DNA of 64,000 nucleotides. Origin: Morinoia aosen. Taxonomy: Eukaryota > Arthropoda > Malacostraca > Amphipoda > Talitridae. This document shows positions 45,458-59,400 of this stretch, in pieces. Positions within the stretch are counted from its first letter, which is position 1. Each line of letters opens with the position of its first letter. A program made the translations under genes and the position numbers. A model generated the notes under the pieces. That model was not told where the DNA came from, did not search any database, and was given only the letters and a program-made list of their open reading frames with translations. The stretch spans positions 56,466,020 to 56,530,019 of the forward strand of contig CM059567.1 of the NCBI GenBank assembly GCA_030386875.1. Direction: 5' to 3'.

Positions 45458-45660
45458 CAGGAATCTCCGAACCACGGCCCGCGGGCCAAATCCGGCTCGC
45501 CAGTGTGATCAATCCGGCCCTCGACAGCTAATCCGACCGCGTACTCGGTGACTGCTCTAGAAATTTTAGGTAACGGCAGGAAAATTAAAACGGTTTTGGC
45601 ACTTGAGACTTACTGGAGTAATCAGTATGGCCCTAAGTCTGGCAAGTTTGGAGACCTCTG
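45458..45660. mobile_element. Non-autonomous hAT-type element with 8-bp target duplication
   Basis: The ends are inverted: CAGGAATCTCCGAACCACGG on the left and TTTGGAGACCTCTG on the right. A sub-terminal GGCCCGCGGGCC palindrome is typical of one widespread hAT family. Flanks CCCTAGAG (45450-45457) and CTCTAGAG (45661-45668) match at 7 of 8 bases, the hAT duplication length. No transposase. Confidence 0.88.
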
Positions 45661-46059
45661 CTCTAGAGTCTATTTAGGTTTAAAAATGCAGCCTCATCAG
45701 CCGCGCTGATGAGTGCGTCCAACATCGCCGTTTCATATTTTGAGGAGTTCATTGAATAATATACTCGAGCTTTCGGGTTTCCGTTCTAAGAGTATTTCTT
45801 AAAGGTTATGCTTTTATTACTTTACAAGGTTACTTTACAGAGCAGAGGACCTTTGAATGTTCAGGAGGCCTTCAAAAGCAGGTCAAATACGAGTATTAAC
45901 ATTGAACTTAACAATCAGTCGCTGTAGGGGCTCCCGTTCTCTGTAATCGTCAAGGCATTGACGTATTCCATTGATTCGCCTCATGAGACCTACTCTTTCT
46001 ATTTGTGCCATTGTAGCTGCAGTCGATTGGATAGTCGATGGGATATGTCAGTAAGCTGC

Positions 46060-46265
46060 CGCTACTTCAATGTTTGATACAAGTTTCAGGTTATTCGCCG
46101 ATAGCTACTTCAATGTTTGATACAAGTTTCAGGTTATTCGCCGATAGCTACTTCAATATTTGATACAAGTTTTAGGTTATTCGCCGATAGCTATTTCAAT
46201 ATTTGATACAAGTTTCAGATTATTCGCCGATAGCTACTTCAATATTTGATACAAGTTTCGCTGCC
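46060..46265. repeat. 43-bp tandem repeat, about five copies
   Basis: AAGTTTCAGGTTATTCGCCG plus ATAGCTACTTCAATATTTG units, spaced 43 bp, with a diverged tail to 46,390. Confidence 0.93.
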
Positions 46266-46529
46266 AAGTTTAGTTTATCCGTCGTTTGCTACTTCATTGT
46301 CCACTGTCAGTTTCAGTTTATCATCCGGGCAACTTCAATATTCGCTGTTGGTTTCTGTTTATGAGCTGTCATCTACTTCAATATCCGCTGTTACAATTAT
46401 TCATCTCAGCCTTAACCTATTAGGAAACCAAGTGATAACAACTGCAGCCTCCAGCCCTAGTTTGCACAAAATCCATCCACCTCTTACGAACTAATTCTTG
46501 AATCTGCTTTTCTCACATTTGAGGGACAC

Positions 46530-46745
46530 AGTACATCTGTATATGGTCAGCACATCTGTACATGGGCAGTACATCCGCACATAGGTAGTGCATCTGTGCA
46601 AGGACAGTACATCTGTACAAGCTTGGGCAGTACATCTGGACACGGGCAGTACATCTGTACACAAGCAGTACATTTGTACACGGGCAGAACATCTGGACAC
46701 GGGCAGAACATCTGCACACGGGTAGTATATCTGTACAGGGCAGTG
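46530..46745. repeat. 19-20-bp minisatellite (GTACATCTGTACACGGGCA)
   Basis: About eleven copies with small indels. Non-coding. Confidence 0.93.
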
Positions 46746-47694
46746 CACAGGAAATAGCACATAATATCAGACGTGTTCGGCGTCAGCGAAGACGCCAGTG
46801 ACACGGAGGAAATGGAACGGAAATGGAGTAACTCTTGAGTTGATGGGAAACGTTTTACTTCAAGCGGCACAGCTGCGAGGGATGAGGAGACTTCATTTGG
46901 ACTTTAATTTTAAAAGTTGCATTTAAAGAGAGTCCAGTGCAGTTATGTTTTAGGTCTTGATATGGGCTTAGGATATGATTGAAATTTATAAATGTTATGA
47001 GGAGAATCCCCCGTCAAAATTGTCTAGTAATTTGTTCCCTCCTAAGTGTTTGCTCACAAGAGTTGATCACCATAATCGTGGCATTCTTGCGAAGCTGACA
47101 CCTCAACATTTAAATTAACTTCCAATGTATTCAGTAGCCTTCGATGCAATCAATACGAGAGCTTAACTCAAGGCCAAGTAACTCAATTAGATTCGAGGGA
47201 TGTAGAGAGTGTGCATACGAAGCCCTCTTGCCTTGGAGGTAGCAGTGTTGCACTCTGTTCGGGGAAGGTGATGAATGAAGGAAGCGATGAAAGAAGGAGG
47301 TGGTAAATACGATATACAAAATAACGAAGAGATTCGCTTATTTTGTGTGACCACGATTCTGAATTAGAGAAATTGCTTCCTAGAGGGGATATGGGAAGAG
47401 ATAAAGAGTATCTTATTAATGTATCTTAAAGACATTCAAAGACAGAGAGAAACAAGGAACTTACTGAACCTCATGAAAGCTAAAAAACTAAAAATTTAAA
47501 TTGCTCTGCGACACAGGAATAAAAACTGCAGAACGGCAGCAGCACTGGACAGGGAGCGCCGAGTTCGAGCGATGGTGCAAGAGATCTCCTAATTCGATGG
47601 GTCGAGGGATGGGGCGAGAGATCACCTAATTAGAGAACTTAGCCCATCCGTTGTCAGTTGCGTCGCCGCCAAAGGTGCCTCTTTCCTGAGGGAG

Positions 47695-48200
47695 GGCTGG
47701 TAACAGCGTGGGGAGAACAAGAGGAAGGCAAATGGTAGCACGGGGGAAGCATAACATGGCGAAAGTAAGAGAGAACATGGGTGAGAGCGTGGGGAAAACA
47801 TGGTGAAGTCATGTGGAAGGCAAATGGTATCACAGGGGAAGAATAACATGGCGAAGGTAAGAGAGAACATGGGTGAGAGCGTGAGGAAAACATGGTGAAG
47901 CCATGTGGAAGGCAAATGGTATCACAGGGGAAGAATAACATGGCGAAAGTAAGAGAGAACATGGGTGAGAGCGTGAGGAAAACATGGTGAAGTCATGTGG
48001 AAGGCAAATGGTATCACAGGGGAAGAATAACATGGCGAAAGTCAGAGAGAACATGGGTGAGAGCGTGAGGAAAACATGGTGAAGTCATGTGGAAGGCAAA
48101 TGGTATCACAGGGGAAGCATAACATGGCGAAAGTAAGAGAGAACATGGGTGAGAGCGTGGGAAAACATGTTGAAGGTATGGGGAGGGCAAAAGGAAGTAA
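47695..48200. repeat. About 92-bp tandem repeat, five to six copies
   Basis: Unit contains GAAGAATAACATGGCGAAAG, GAGAACATGGGTGAGAGCGT and GTCATGTGGAAGGCAAATGG. Plus-strand GGGTGAGAGCG is donor-like, but no flanking exon was recognised. A diverged purine-rich continuation runs to about 48,600. Confidence 0.94.
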
Positions 48201-48599
48201 GGGAGAAGCATAGGGAGAGTACTTTGGAAGCGAGGGCCAACTAAGACGAGAGTATGAAAGAGTAAAAGGCATGGGAAAAGCAAAGGGGAACTTGGGGAAG
48301 CACTGGGAAGCTATAATGAGAGCATTGGGAAAGAAGTTGAAAATATGAGAAAGCGAGAGGACAAAGGGAGTAAATGGTGGGGAGAGCACAAAGAGAGTAT
48401 GGAAAAACGTAAAATCATAAGCATAGCGTGAAGCGAGCGTGGGGAGATTACGGAGAAGGCATGGGAAAACACTAAAAACAACGGAGTTAAAGAGTGTGAG
48501 ATTATGGAAAGAATATGTGCAAAGCATAGGGAGAGCGTTTGGAAAACATGATAAGAGCGGAGAAAGAGCATTATTGGTGTGTGGAAAGATTATGGAGAG

Positions 48600-51500
48600 G
48601 ACTTAAAAATTAGCGAAAGGGAGGGAGAGGCTGCGAGCGCTGGAGTATGACATTTGGGGAAGATGGGAATTAAGGGAAAAACTGGGTGAGAGTCTAGAAA
48701 ATCAAAGATCCAGGAACACCACCCTAGTTTGTCCTATGGAACTCTCTTATCTAACCGGGGATCAGTGGTAGAATTGCGGATCCTCATTATAGGTTACAGT
48801 ATAAATAAAAGAAAATATATAAATGATGGGTGAAGGATTTTGCATTAATACTTGAGGGAAAATGAATTCATGTATTCATGTTAGGCACTTAAAAATGAGT
48901 TGAATATGAGCGGGTAGGGCCTGAAACCTGGATGTAAGGATAGGGTAAAGACACACAGGCAAATATGAAAGTCAGTTCAATAAATGAAAAAAAGTACTTT
49001 TGGAAAACTACGTTTTCTTATGCATTATTTTCGTTTCTAAACAAACGGGAACATATTCATTCCTGATTCAAGCATCAGAGTAATACCAATTATATATCTT
49101 AGAAGAAAAAAGCTGCTGATATTTATGAACTTGAAACAATTGTCTCAATTTGGAAATGCTGGTTTGTGATCATTTCGGAGCTTGCCTTCCTATTGCTAAA
49201 TCAATATTTGTGAGACAGTTTCGCTCTGCAGATTACGTTGAGCTCGTTCTGACATGTCTTGAAAATGAAAATCATACCAATATATCTCGGTGCTCTCATC
49301 TCCTGAATAAAACTGTCTCAAATAAATAAACAAAACAGTCTGAAATCCATAAAATAAAACTGTCTGATATGAATAAAGTAAAACTGTCTCTGAAATAAAT
49401 AAAATAAATTTATCTGAAATTAGTGAAATAAATTATTCTGAAATCAATAAAATAAAACTCTCTGAAATAAATAAAATCAAACTATCCTAAAATAAAAAGT
49501 TACAGTCTAAAGGAGACATTATTTTACTCACTGAAGAAAAGAAGTATTTTACTCACTCCTTCATTCTCTTTCTGGCGAGGTCTTAATGAATGTTTTTTGC
49601 GTTTGCTCAGCTTAACTCATTCTGACCAGTTAATCTTTAACGCTTTATTTATTATTCTCTTTTATACTCTCAAGTGATTGTTGTCTGGCTGGATTGTTGA
49701 GTTCGTGCAGTCTCTGTACTGCGTGTCAAGTTCAACTGCGTAGTTTAGAGTTGCTGAACATGTCAAATCTAAACGGCAAAATATCAGAGCATGAACAGAA
49801 AGAATAACAAAGAACGATGTTCAAGAGGAATAGTATTAATGCTCATTAAAAATTATTATTAAATAATGTCTCATTATGTTTCATTAAACATTATTATTAA
49901 ATAATGTTTAACGTTCACAGGCCGGAATGAGTTCAGTTCCACATAAAATTTGTTTTGTTCGTTGCTCCGGATAATTTTCGGTTTCATTTAACGTTTAGTC
50001 AAAGTGACTGTTTATTCCCCAGCAAGGCGGGATTCAAGTTTAATACATCTTAAAAAAAACTTAAATCCATTGAAATACGGCATACAACATCTCTTAAGGA
50101 ATTGTTACGTCCCCATACTGTGCACGAAAGAAGTAAGAGGAAGTGCGATTTGTTCATGTCAGTGATTTGACTTTGCCTTCCCTCCACATCGGCATATACC
50201 CTTTTTGTGGTCCTGTTGAATAACAGAGATAACGAGGCAAGCTTACTCGTCTTTATCTATGTTCTAAACACTCTGGAGACTTGAAATCTTGATTTTTGAA
50301 AATAATCTTATAGAAGGTAGCTTAAAATAACAGTGCTGCACGAACGCTCATTATTGTGAACATGAAACGTTCAGAAAAACAAGCCTCACTGCAGCAGATC
50401 ATCTGAACTTTTTCGATAATTTCAATCTCTTTCATATAATTAGGATTGTAAGATAAATTTTTGGCTTTTACCTCTCGTTCACAGGAGATTCTACATTCAT
50501 TTAATAACTCTCCTTAAAATCGTAGGTTGTCAGTAGACAATGAAGGAAGTCACACTCGATCTATATTCATGAAAACTTAAGTTCCCTTCGTTTCTATTAC
50601 TTCAGGATCTATCTGCTCTACATCTCATGCATGGCACTCGAAACAAAGATCCTCATTCCTTCAAATGAGTTTGATCAACCTTGAGCAGCATTTTAATGGG
50701 TAGATTTTAAATGAGATTTACTGCACAAAAGACGAATGACATTGCACAATTTAACGCGGAAGAATTGTGCTGCTTCCTGTTATCGAGGTCTCATTCTTAC
50801 TAAAGAAAGTGTATTACTCGTAAGACAATGTAGCAACGTTGGGATACATTTTAGCATTATTTTCTGGGCGAGAAAACCAGCAAACATGTTTTCAATTGCT
50901 CCTCTGGGTCTGTAGAATATTCAAAAACTGCAGTCTACCCAAGGTGACATTTCCAGTCACCTGATGAAGCGCCAAAATATGTTTCAATTCAAACCATGAG
51001 ATTGGTATTCTAAAACCGTTAACTAGTGAATCCAGTGGTCTATCCAAACCCATCGAAAATAACTAGTAGCTTTAAACAGTTAAATGCTATATTTAAGCTG
51101 CTCTAAGGCGTCTAAAGATTTCACGAACATCGATCAAAAACCAACCGGACACCAAATTTCTGACCTGCGAAATGTAGATACAAATCATTCATGGCTTTGT
51201 CTTTGATGTAGTCTGCTTCATTTAGGTCTTTGTGTTCTGCTTGATCAAACTAGAATCTTTTATGGAAACTAACGACGAGACCTAAATTCTGTATCGATCA
51301 AATGAACCTTGCATGCAGAGGGATGGCGTATCTGCCACAAAGACAATGATTACACTTTAACAATACGTTACCGATGAAAACGCAGCCACTCGGACCTCCT
51401 GAATACAGACCGAATTATCAGTTTACGCAAATCGCTTTGATAATTTCATGGAAGTAATTCGCACGCACGCATAAATGTGTACATTCTAAGCTCATCAAAG

Positions 51501-53349
51501 TCACAAATTACGAATTTTTCTTGAACTAAATTCGATGATCCGTAATATTTGAACTCAGTTCGAAAATTCATCAAAGCAGCGGTTGTACCAAAAATTTCAA
51601 GCTATCTAGTACTTTACTTATACCCATGTTTCTCTTCGTTTCTGGCACGCTGCATTAGCTTTACACAGTCACTCCAATCATGCCAACAAAGATCAAATTG
51701 ATGTATCACCTCCACTGTGAAATTATCTTGACTCGCGGTGTCTTGCTACAAAACAAGTGAATCTAATGATGAGTGAGTTCTTGAGCAAACACTACTTTTT
51801 CATGCTGGTATGTCATTGTCTCTCGAGTAGTGGAGTTGCATTTTTAAACTGTTAACTTCTCCTTAAAACGAATGGTTTTGCTCGAACTTCTTATTGTTGA
51901 GGGCTGGGTCTGGTGAAGGTGGGATGCAGTCGTATTTCGTACGCGAAAGTTAATCTTGGTTTCAAATTACGTCGGCTTGTAACAATTTCAGCTTCACGAA
52001 GGGTTTCATTTTAGGACCATGAGTCTTGTTCATACGTTATGTTGCTGCGAGTACATTGAAATCAAATAGAATTCTCGACATACATCGTCAGTGACCGAGT
52101 TGCGCCGAAAAGATCGATCAGGACCACTTTTGCGTCTCTTAAGATAGCTCTCAGAGGGCGACAGCAGAGAAATACGGAGCTTGAATAGCTTAGTTCATAA
52201 ACCATTTATTTTTTTCTAATTTGCTCTGAAGCTTACGGAACTTTATAATTATCCACAGCAGCAATGAACTCAGAATTGGTTGCTGGGTATGTCGAAATGA
52301 ACAGATTTGTGACCTCCATCGATATCCATCGCTTCCGCAAAAATCCAGGTTTTCCTACCTTCTATAGTGTTAGGCGGTGTCCGTACAGCATTCAAGAAAT
52401 ATTTTAAGTGTTTTTGATCCATTCGAAAAATTTTATTTGCGATCTATTAAATCTCTTTGAATTTTAACGTCAACGTGTCAGCCTCTATTGTAACTGTAAG
52501 GTGCTCTTAAAGATGCATGATGAGAAACCATGAGCGAACGTTGATGAGAAATCATGTACGATTTCCTCATATTTTGTCCCAATGTGGGACTACTTTGCTC
52601 AGATTCGTGCTCACATCAATTCACTAATATTTCCTTATTGTTTAATTTTCTTCCTACATAGCTAAATTTTTGAAACTTTCCTTAAATTTTTCTATTCGTG
52701 ACGGTTTACTGGAGTTAGATGATTACAGAAAGTAATTTAAGCCTAGTTTGGTGCAGGCGTTATGTACTTGTGCATCAGGCCTACGTGTTCACTCTAGTTT
52801 TTACAGCAAAATTATCATCATACAATATTTTTTAATCAATTTTTCCTAATAATGACTTTTAAATTTTAGATAAATTTGAAATGTGCCTTATTTCTCATCA
52901 GTATAACTCCGATCTACGGTAATACAATTTCATTTCATCATGTAGGAATTTCAATCGTAACTACCAGCTCTGTCTCAGGGGATATCTTGCTCTCAGATGA
53001 CTTATTGTTATTTCCCAGGAAATTTTCATATAATTTAACAAATTGAGCTTGAATTTACTATTTTTCGATTCCCCGAACCTCGAAGTTTTGACCTTTTCGT
53101 CCCTCAAAGTTTCCAAATTTTCTAATTCAAAAGCAAAAACTCGATTTATTTGTGCTTTCCTCTGAGATAGCTCATTCGTAGAATTTAGACGTTTACTGCA
53201 CATTCGAATCTTTATTCATCACCTTTACTGTTGAAGTTGAAATATCCAACTTTTTCACCCAAAGTTCCAGCAGCTTTCAATCACAAAGGGCACGACGTAT
53301 TTAAGTTTGCGTTCGAAGTTAGCCCCTTCAGTGAGACGGTGGCGCGGAG
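48600..53349. other. Intergenic, no gene recognised
   Basis: AT-rich with one low-complexity array (49,308-49,500) and a 40-bp duplicated AT-rich block near 49,830-49,910 (AAAATTATTATTAAATAATG). The promoter of the rightmost gene should be near its end but was not identified. Confidence 0.55.
49308..49500. repeat. AATAAAATAAAACTGTCTGA-type tandem repeat
   Basis: About seven degenerate 26-bp copies. Non-coding. Confidence 0.85.
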
Positions 53350-53428
53350 ATGCGCTGGAAAGAACCCGTCCGCTACTGGCTGCCTGTGGCGGTGGCGGCA
53401 TGTCTTATCAGGCTCACACTGCAACAGG
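53350..53428 (+). CDS. Gene 2 exon A: signal peptide
   Basis: ATG at 53350 with a purine upstream (GCGCGGAGATGC). Encodes [20 protein letters not shown] then RLTLQQ. Donor CAACAGG^GTGAGT, phase 1. Confidence 0.82.
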
Positions 53429-56400
53429 GTGAGTTGGAATACTATTTTTCAAGTTAAACTTTCTAGAATTTTTCAACGTCAATTGGTGTCGAAATATTCA
53501 AGAAAAGTTTAGTGCGTGTTATTTTGCAAAGAAGCCAGTAGAGAAATTATTGAACTGCGGCTCGTCAAAATCGCTCGTTTCCATCCGTTATGTGTGAAGC
53601 ATTAGATTTCATTTAATGATGTTTCTTAATTTACATCAAGCCGGATCGAAATATCAGAGGTCAATATCTTTCAAACATATCATATTACTTATTCTGAATG
53701 TTCGTAGCAGAATCCTACCAAGGGCCAGAATGTCCTAGGCAAAGCTAACTGACCAGTTAAAAAAAGACTAATTCGAATATTTTTTGTCTGTGAGGCAGGC
53801 CTAGTCGGCTTCTCTCTCGGGGAGGAGAGGCCTATGAAGCCCCGCCAAAATTCTTCTCACTTGTCAACCTTAATCAGCCTGCCGCAAAACACCTCCAGTT
53901 TCTCCTTTTGTTTCCACTTAAAATTGATCTTCAGGAAGGATGACCCAGCCAACATCTTGAGTTTGGATCCATCATGGTTTCTTTCAAGTGAGTTTAAATC
54001 CTGTCATTCCACGCGGAATTTATTCACGATAACCGTTTGTCGTGATCGATACGCTTGCCTAAATAACATCGCACAGTATCAACAGATACTGGCATGTAAT
54101 TGTAAGAAGGACACAAGGTACGCCACGAAGATAAAAATTTGGCAACAAAATTGTGAAAATGTCATAGCAGGAAACAATTCCTTTCGCTTACCGTATTGTT
54201 TAAGAATATTTATTCCCTATTGTATCGAGAGTTCACAGTCTAGTAACCCCCAGAAACAGTTAATGAATCTGGTACGGGAAGCTGCTGCTTCCACAAGTTC
54301 AAATGAAATAAATGTACAAGGAGCTCGCGAGACTCAAACTCAGGACTATAAATTACCGTGCCAGCACGCTATCGACCGCGCTATCGATCACCCTAAAAGA
54401 TGATCGAAGCCCAACGAAAGCAATGCTTGGCACAGTGCAGGCGCGTGCTGTCCCGACATATATTTATTCCCTATTGTATCGAGAGTTCACAGTCTAGTAA
54501 CCCCCAGAAACAGTTAATGAATCTGGTACGGGAAGCTGCTGCTTCCACAAGTTCAAATGAAATAAATGTACAACGAGCATTGCTTTCGTTGGGCTTCGAT
54601 CATCTTTTAGGGTGATCGATAGCGCGGTCGATAGCGTGCTGGCACGGTTATTTATAGTCCTGAGTTCGAGTCTCGCGAGCTCCTTGTACATTTATTTCAT
54701 TTGAACTTGTGGAAGCATCAACTTCCCGTACCAGATTCATTAACTGTTTCTGGGGGTTACTAGACTGTGAACTCTCGATACAATAGGGAATAAATATATG
54801 TCGGGACAGCACGCGCCTGCACTGTGCCAAGCATTGCTTTCGTTGGGCTTCGATCATCTTTTAAGGTGATCGATAGCGCGGTCGATAGCGTGCTGGCAGG
54901 GTAATTTATAGTCCTGAGTTCGAGTCTCGCGAGCTCCTTGTATATTTGTTTTTAGAATAGTAACAAGACACAGGGGAGGAGTAAAAAAACGAGTCAATCA
55001 TGGTTGCCTAATGCGTGTATGAAGGATCTTTTGTACAAAATTATCAGACTCCTCGCGTCAAGTAACACAAACGAACATGTAGATCGATTCATGACGAATT
55101 GAAGACACCGACTTGTATTTATTTACTCACTCGTACGCTCCTAACACTCGGGCGCATTCGCGCAGTATTTTCTGAAGTGAGTGTTTGCAAAAATATCTCC
55201 AATTCGCAATACGAGCGAAGATCGATTCATGAACTACGTCAACCATTTTAGTTTTAAATTGTTTTGTACACCCAGAAATTTATCCTGCGAAAAGTGCTTT
55301 TCAGTGATAAACTTTTCTTCTTCCATTGGAAAAGAGTTAACGAATTTGATATATGGAACAATTTCAAAAATGCGGGATTAGGCAACAGGTTGCTGGTGCA
55401 AAACAAGGAGCGTTACTACAGCGTTCAGTTATACATCACATCCGACGACTACACATTTTAAGTTTCCATCAAAAATTATTTTCGTGCATTTTATTTGGCT
55501 AAGATGTTGTAGATTTTTTTCAAATCGTCAAATTTTTTCCCCTTCATTGACATCAACTGCCGCCTAAGCTTACTGTGATGTTCATTGAACAGTGGCCAAA
55601 ACCGACCTGTTCATCTCGGAGGGCTTTTCCAAAAATTACATCGTGAACGACTTCAAGATGCCAATGCGTCAGTGGGTGCATTTCTGCGTATCATTCTTCG
55701 CTGGAACTCGGATTTTCATAAATGGAGACCAAAGACGAATCAATAGCGTTACAGATGCGTCTTTTGATCCACTTGATGTAAGTATAAGAACAATTAGGAT
55801 TGTCAAAGGCCGATCTTGTCATCCAAACTGGCTCTTCAAGCCCCTTCCAGTAAGTATGTCAATATGAAAAATGAAAAAAATTAGAAATTAAATAAAAAAA
55901 ATTAAAAATGAAAAGTAAAGATATGAAAAATAATACTAACAACAAAATAATAATAATACACAATGATAAATATCCCAACCTAACCTACCTATCTTGTCCT
56001 ATCCAGCATATTGGATGTGGAGCGTTACCCACGAACTTAGTTTTAAGCGTATTAATACGAGTGTATAGATGGTATACAACTCTCTCAGGTACAGACGAGA
56101 GAACAACACTTGGTGGTGGGTCCATTATTCAACTTCAGTCCGAATTTGGACATGGACATCGGCCTACGAATTTCTCGCCCAGTTTTCATACCTCGGAAAA
56201 TTACCGAGGAAGAGGTGAGTTTTAACTCAATATAACGTAAACAGCCATTAAAAAGGACGCACAGAAAAAACTCTTACAAATATGAGAATCGTCATAGTTA
56301 AAGATGAGTAATCTATTGCGTACAATAGATCGCTAACACAAGATTTTATGGCGTGGAAAATAATATTCTTTCGCCATTCTCTTTCCTCAGGTCAGTCGCC

Positions 56401-59400
56401 AGCAAGAATGCAACCCAGCTATAGAGGGAAATCTCGTCGCTGACAGCTGGCAAGAAATACTCTTTATGCGTAAACAAAACTCTATCATATACCGAGATTT
56501 GCCTTTGACTGGAGCGGAAGATGAGTCTCCGCAGGATTGGAAGCCATACAACTCCTCGAACAAGTTACCTGACGCTGGCATGCTGCCTCAACCTAAGTAA
56601 GTGGTATTTTAGATGGCTCTGAGGGAACTTTTCATTTTACCATTGGGACCTAACGTTACCAGTTAAACTCTTTGTGACCTCTGTATCATTTGAGTTCTGA
56701 TTTTATTACTAGAAAATCGCAGTCGAGATGCTGTGGTATGCTGTGTTTGAAAGAACGGAACTGTAGATATGTTTGACTTCAAAGCCATTAAGTTCAATTT
56801 TGAGAATTTTTCCATTCATTCATTTGGTATTGTATCATTTATAATTATTTTCATTTTATTACTTTATTTCCTGAGAATTGTCATAAGTAGCCTTACATTA
56901 CGTAATCATTAAATATCCAGTGATAAAATAAAAACCGTAACCCTTCTAATAATGGTACAAATTATGTGAGTACAATTATTCATTTCCTTAAACTGTTCAA
57001 CATGATGGCGAGGGTTACGCCAGGTACAAATATGTCCGGCTACCCTTTCATCTGTTATGAGGATACCCTTGTTGTACCAGGAATAAAAATACGAAGTTAA
57101 ATTGAGGTACTCACTCATTTTGCATGAAAAGTATCTCTTCTTATCTCCTAAGATTTACGAAAGCTTGGTCAGCACTGCTCCAAATGAAATTAACTATATT
57201 TCAAGGTTAACATAATTTTACACCTTCATCAGTCATCGAAATCTGTTACCAATCATTTGATGCTACGATTTTTATGAATAGGTTTGGAAATGCAGAAGGA
57301 ATTCACTCAGCTCTCTTGCACAACAAGCCACGATAACGTGAAGTACAGGTTTGGAAAATATGGTGAAAATGTAACGTTCGATGCTCGAATAAAATAATAA
57401 TCGTATGAGTCACTTGAGTGTGGTTATGCTTTAGAAAATTTAGCATCACTCAGATATCTTGCGCAAACTATTTACAGCATGAGGCTTTAACATGAAAATG
57501 GGTGTCATTTACGACACTTCTAGAATCGAATCATGGACCAAAGTTATAGAATTAGCTCATTTTGCTAAAACTTTAAAATAAAAACCTGATAAAGTCTGTC
57601 CCATTCCACTGCCGCTACCCTCACCCGTACAGGGGTCACGTGATCACCGTCACGCCGTGCAGTGACCTAGAGTCCGACCTGATCCTAGTGGCCAGAAATG
57701 CCTTCAACTTCGACGACGCGGAGGCTGCGTGTCGCAAGCTGAACGGCAGCTTGCCCTCCCGGGACCACCCTTCCTACGAGCTCATGAAAGACGAGGTGCG
57801 AGGGTGACGTCAATACAATAAGTCAGCAGACATATGCGTCTCATCTATTGGGGGCTATTTTGTATTTTTATTTAGGAGGTGCGAGGGTGACGTTAATACA
57901 ATAAGTCAGCAGACATATGCCTCTCATCTACTGGGGACTATTTTGTATTTTTATCTGCGAGTTACGAGGGTAAAAATGCTTTTCGTAATAAGTCCTCAGA
58001 CGTATGTGTCTCTACTACTTTGGATTATTTTTTATTTTTATTTGCATTGCTTAGGGAGTGACTATTAAAATTTCCATTGCCTCTATCTAATGGTATGGTA
58101 TGTTAATGGTATGTTAAGTATTTTAAATAACAAAGCTCATCACAAATAAGGGTTCGCTCGTGTATCTGGAAGCGCCCTCGGTATGATACTAGAATAATAT
58201 CGCTCTACTCTTTCTTTTATATTGTTGTTGGAAGCCTTGTAAGGCGGCTGCATGAAGTCATTTTATGTAAGTTTGAATGACAAAAAACTATCGTTGACAG
58301 TCTCTTCTAGTGCTTGCTCTCCCAGTTGATTTAGAATTGGTTGCTTCTAGCATTCGCTTGAGTGTGACACCGAGTTGTACCGTTGGATGTATGTCGTTCA
58401 ATTTAGATTAAATCATTTCAGCGCCATGCAATGTTTCGTTCTATTCATGAACTGGAGTTCTCAATACTGAGGTGATGCCATCAAAATATTGCATAGAAAA
58501 ATTTAACCTGAAATACAGAACAAGTTTATCCGTGATACCACACACCTCTTTACAGTCTGAATTTTTCTCTGTACCGTTATTACAACCTTCATTGATGGAC
58601 TGGTGCTGGTAAAAAAAATGGCACCGACGGAAAAATGAGAATGGAACTTCCTCTCGGCAGTAAACTTTAAAAAACACAAAAAGATACAAATTCGACAAGA
58701 AATAAAGCATAATAGAGTCATTCAAACAAAATCAAAATCCACGAGAAGCTTGGGCTTAGAAAATGCTCTTTTTTGAACAATATATAATCCTATTGAAAAT
58801 GCCACATCTGTTAGGGCTGTTAAACAATTTTGTCCTCCTGAATTCAGGTCACTCAGATGAGAAACACGAGAGTAGAAATGAGTTAAAAAAAAGAAGCTGA
58901 GGACGGTGCCCTTTATCTTGACGTTGAGCAAGTGCTGTACAACAGTTGGTGGGGAGATGGAAAATTTGTTGCTGATCTACTTCCCATTGAAATTCAACCG
59001 CTTCTTTATGATGCTACAGTTCTCAGAGACTATTTACTGTAAGAATCTTGCTTTTAAGCTTTCGGTATTATCGATTACGACAGGATTATGTAATACATCA
59101 CGTTTTTCCGTGCAGTTTGTGTTTTTCAAGCTTTCGGTAGTATAAACCATGACAGGATTATGTACTATAAGAAGTTTTGGCCTGCAGCTGTATCGCCAAG
59201 AGTCACAAGTTTTGTTTTGGATCAACGAGCGCTTCGAGAACGACACCTGCATGCTGACCGTCTACAGTGGCTCATCATACCTGGCGATGTCAATGATTTG
59301 TTCTGCAGAAGTAGCTCAGCAGCTTGTGTGTGACGTAAGTCTTTTTCCTTTTCACTCGTCTCCATGTTTGTCATGTGACCCACCAACGACGTCTACTGCT

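Noticed and set aside
43584..45508. 623- and 472-codon frames, Ser-Tyr-Val-Pro-Phe repeats
   Set aside because: Artefacts of the 32/16-bp minisatellite, equally open in several frames, with no splice or start context.
56007..56214. Longer gene 2 exon E starting at ATCCAG^CATATTGG in the other frame ([16 protein letters not shown])
   Set aside because: Ends in the wrong phase for exon F, which then hits a stop. The chosen frame gives ITEEEVSRQQEC, typical of the domain end.
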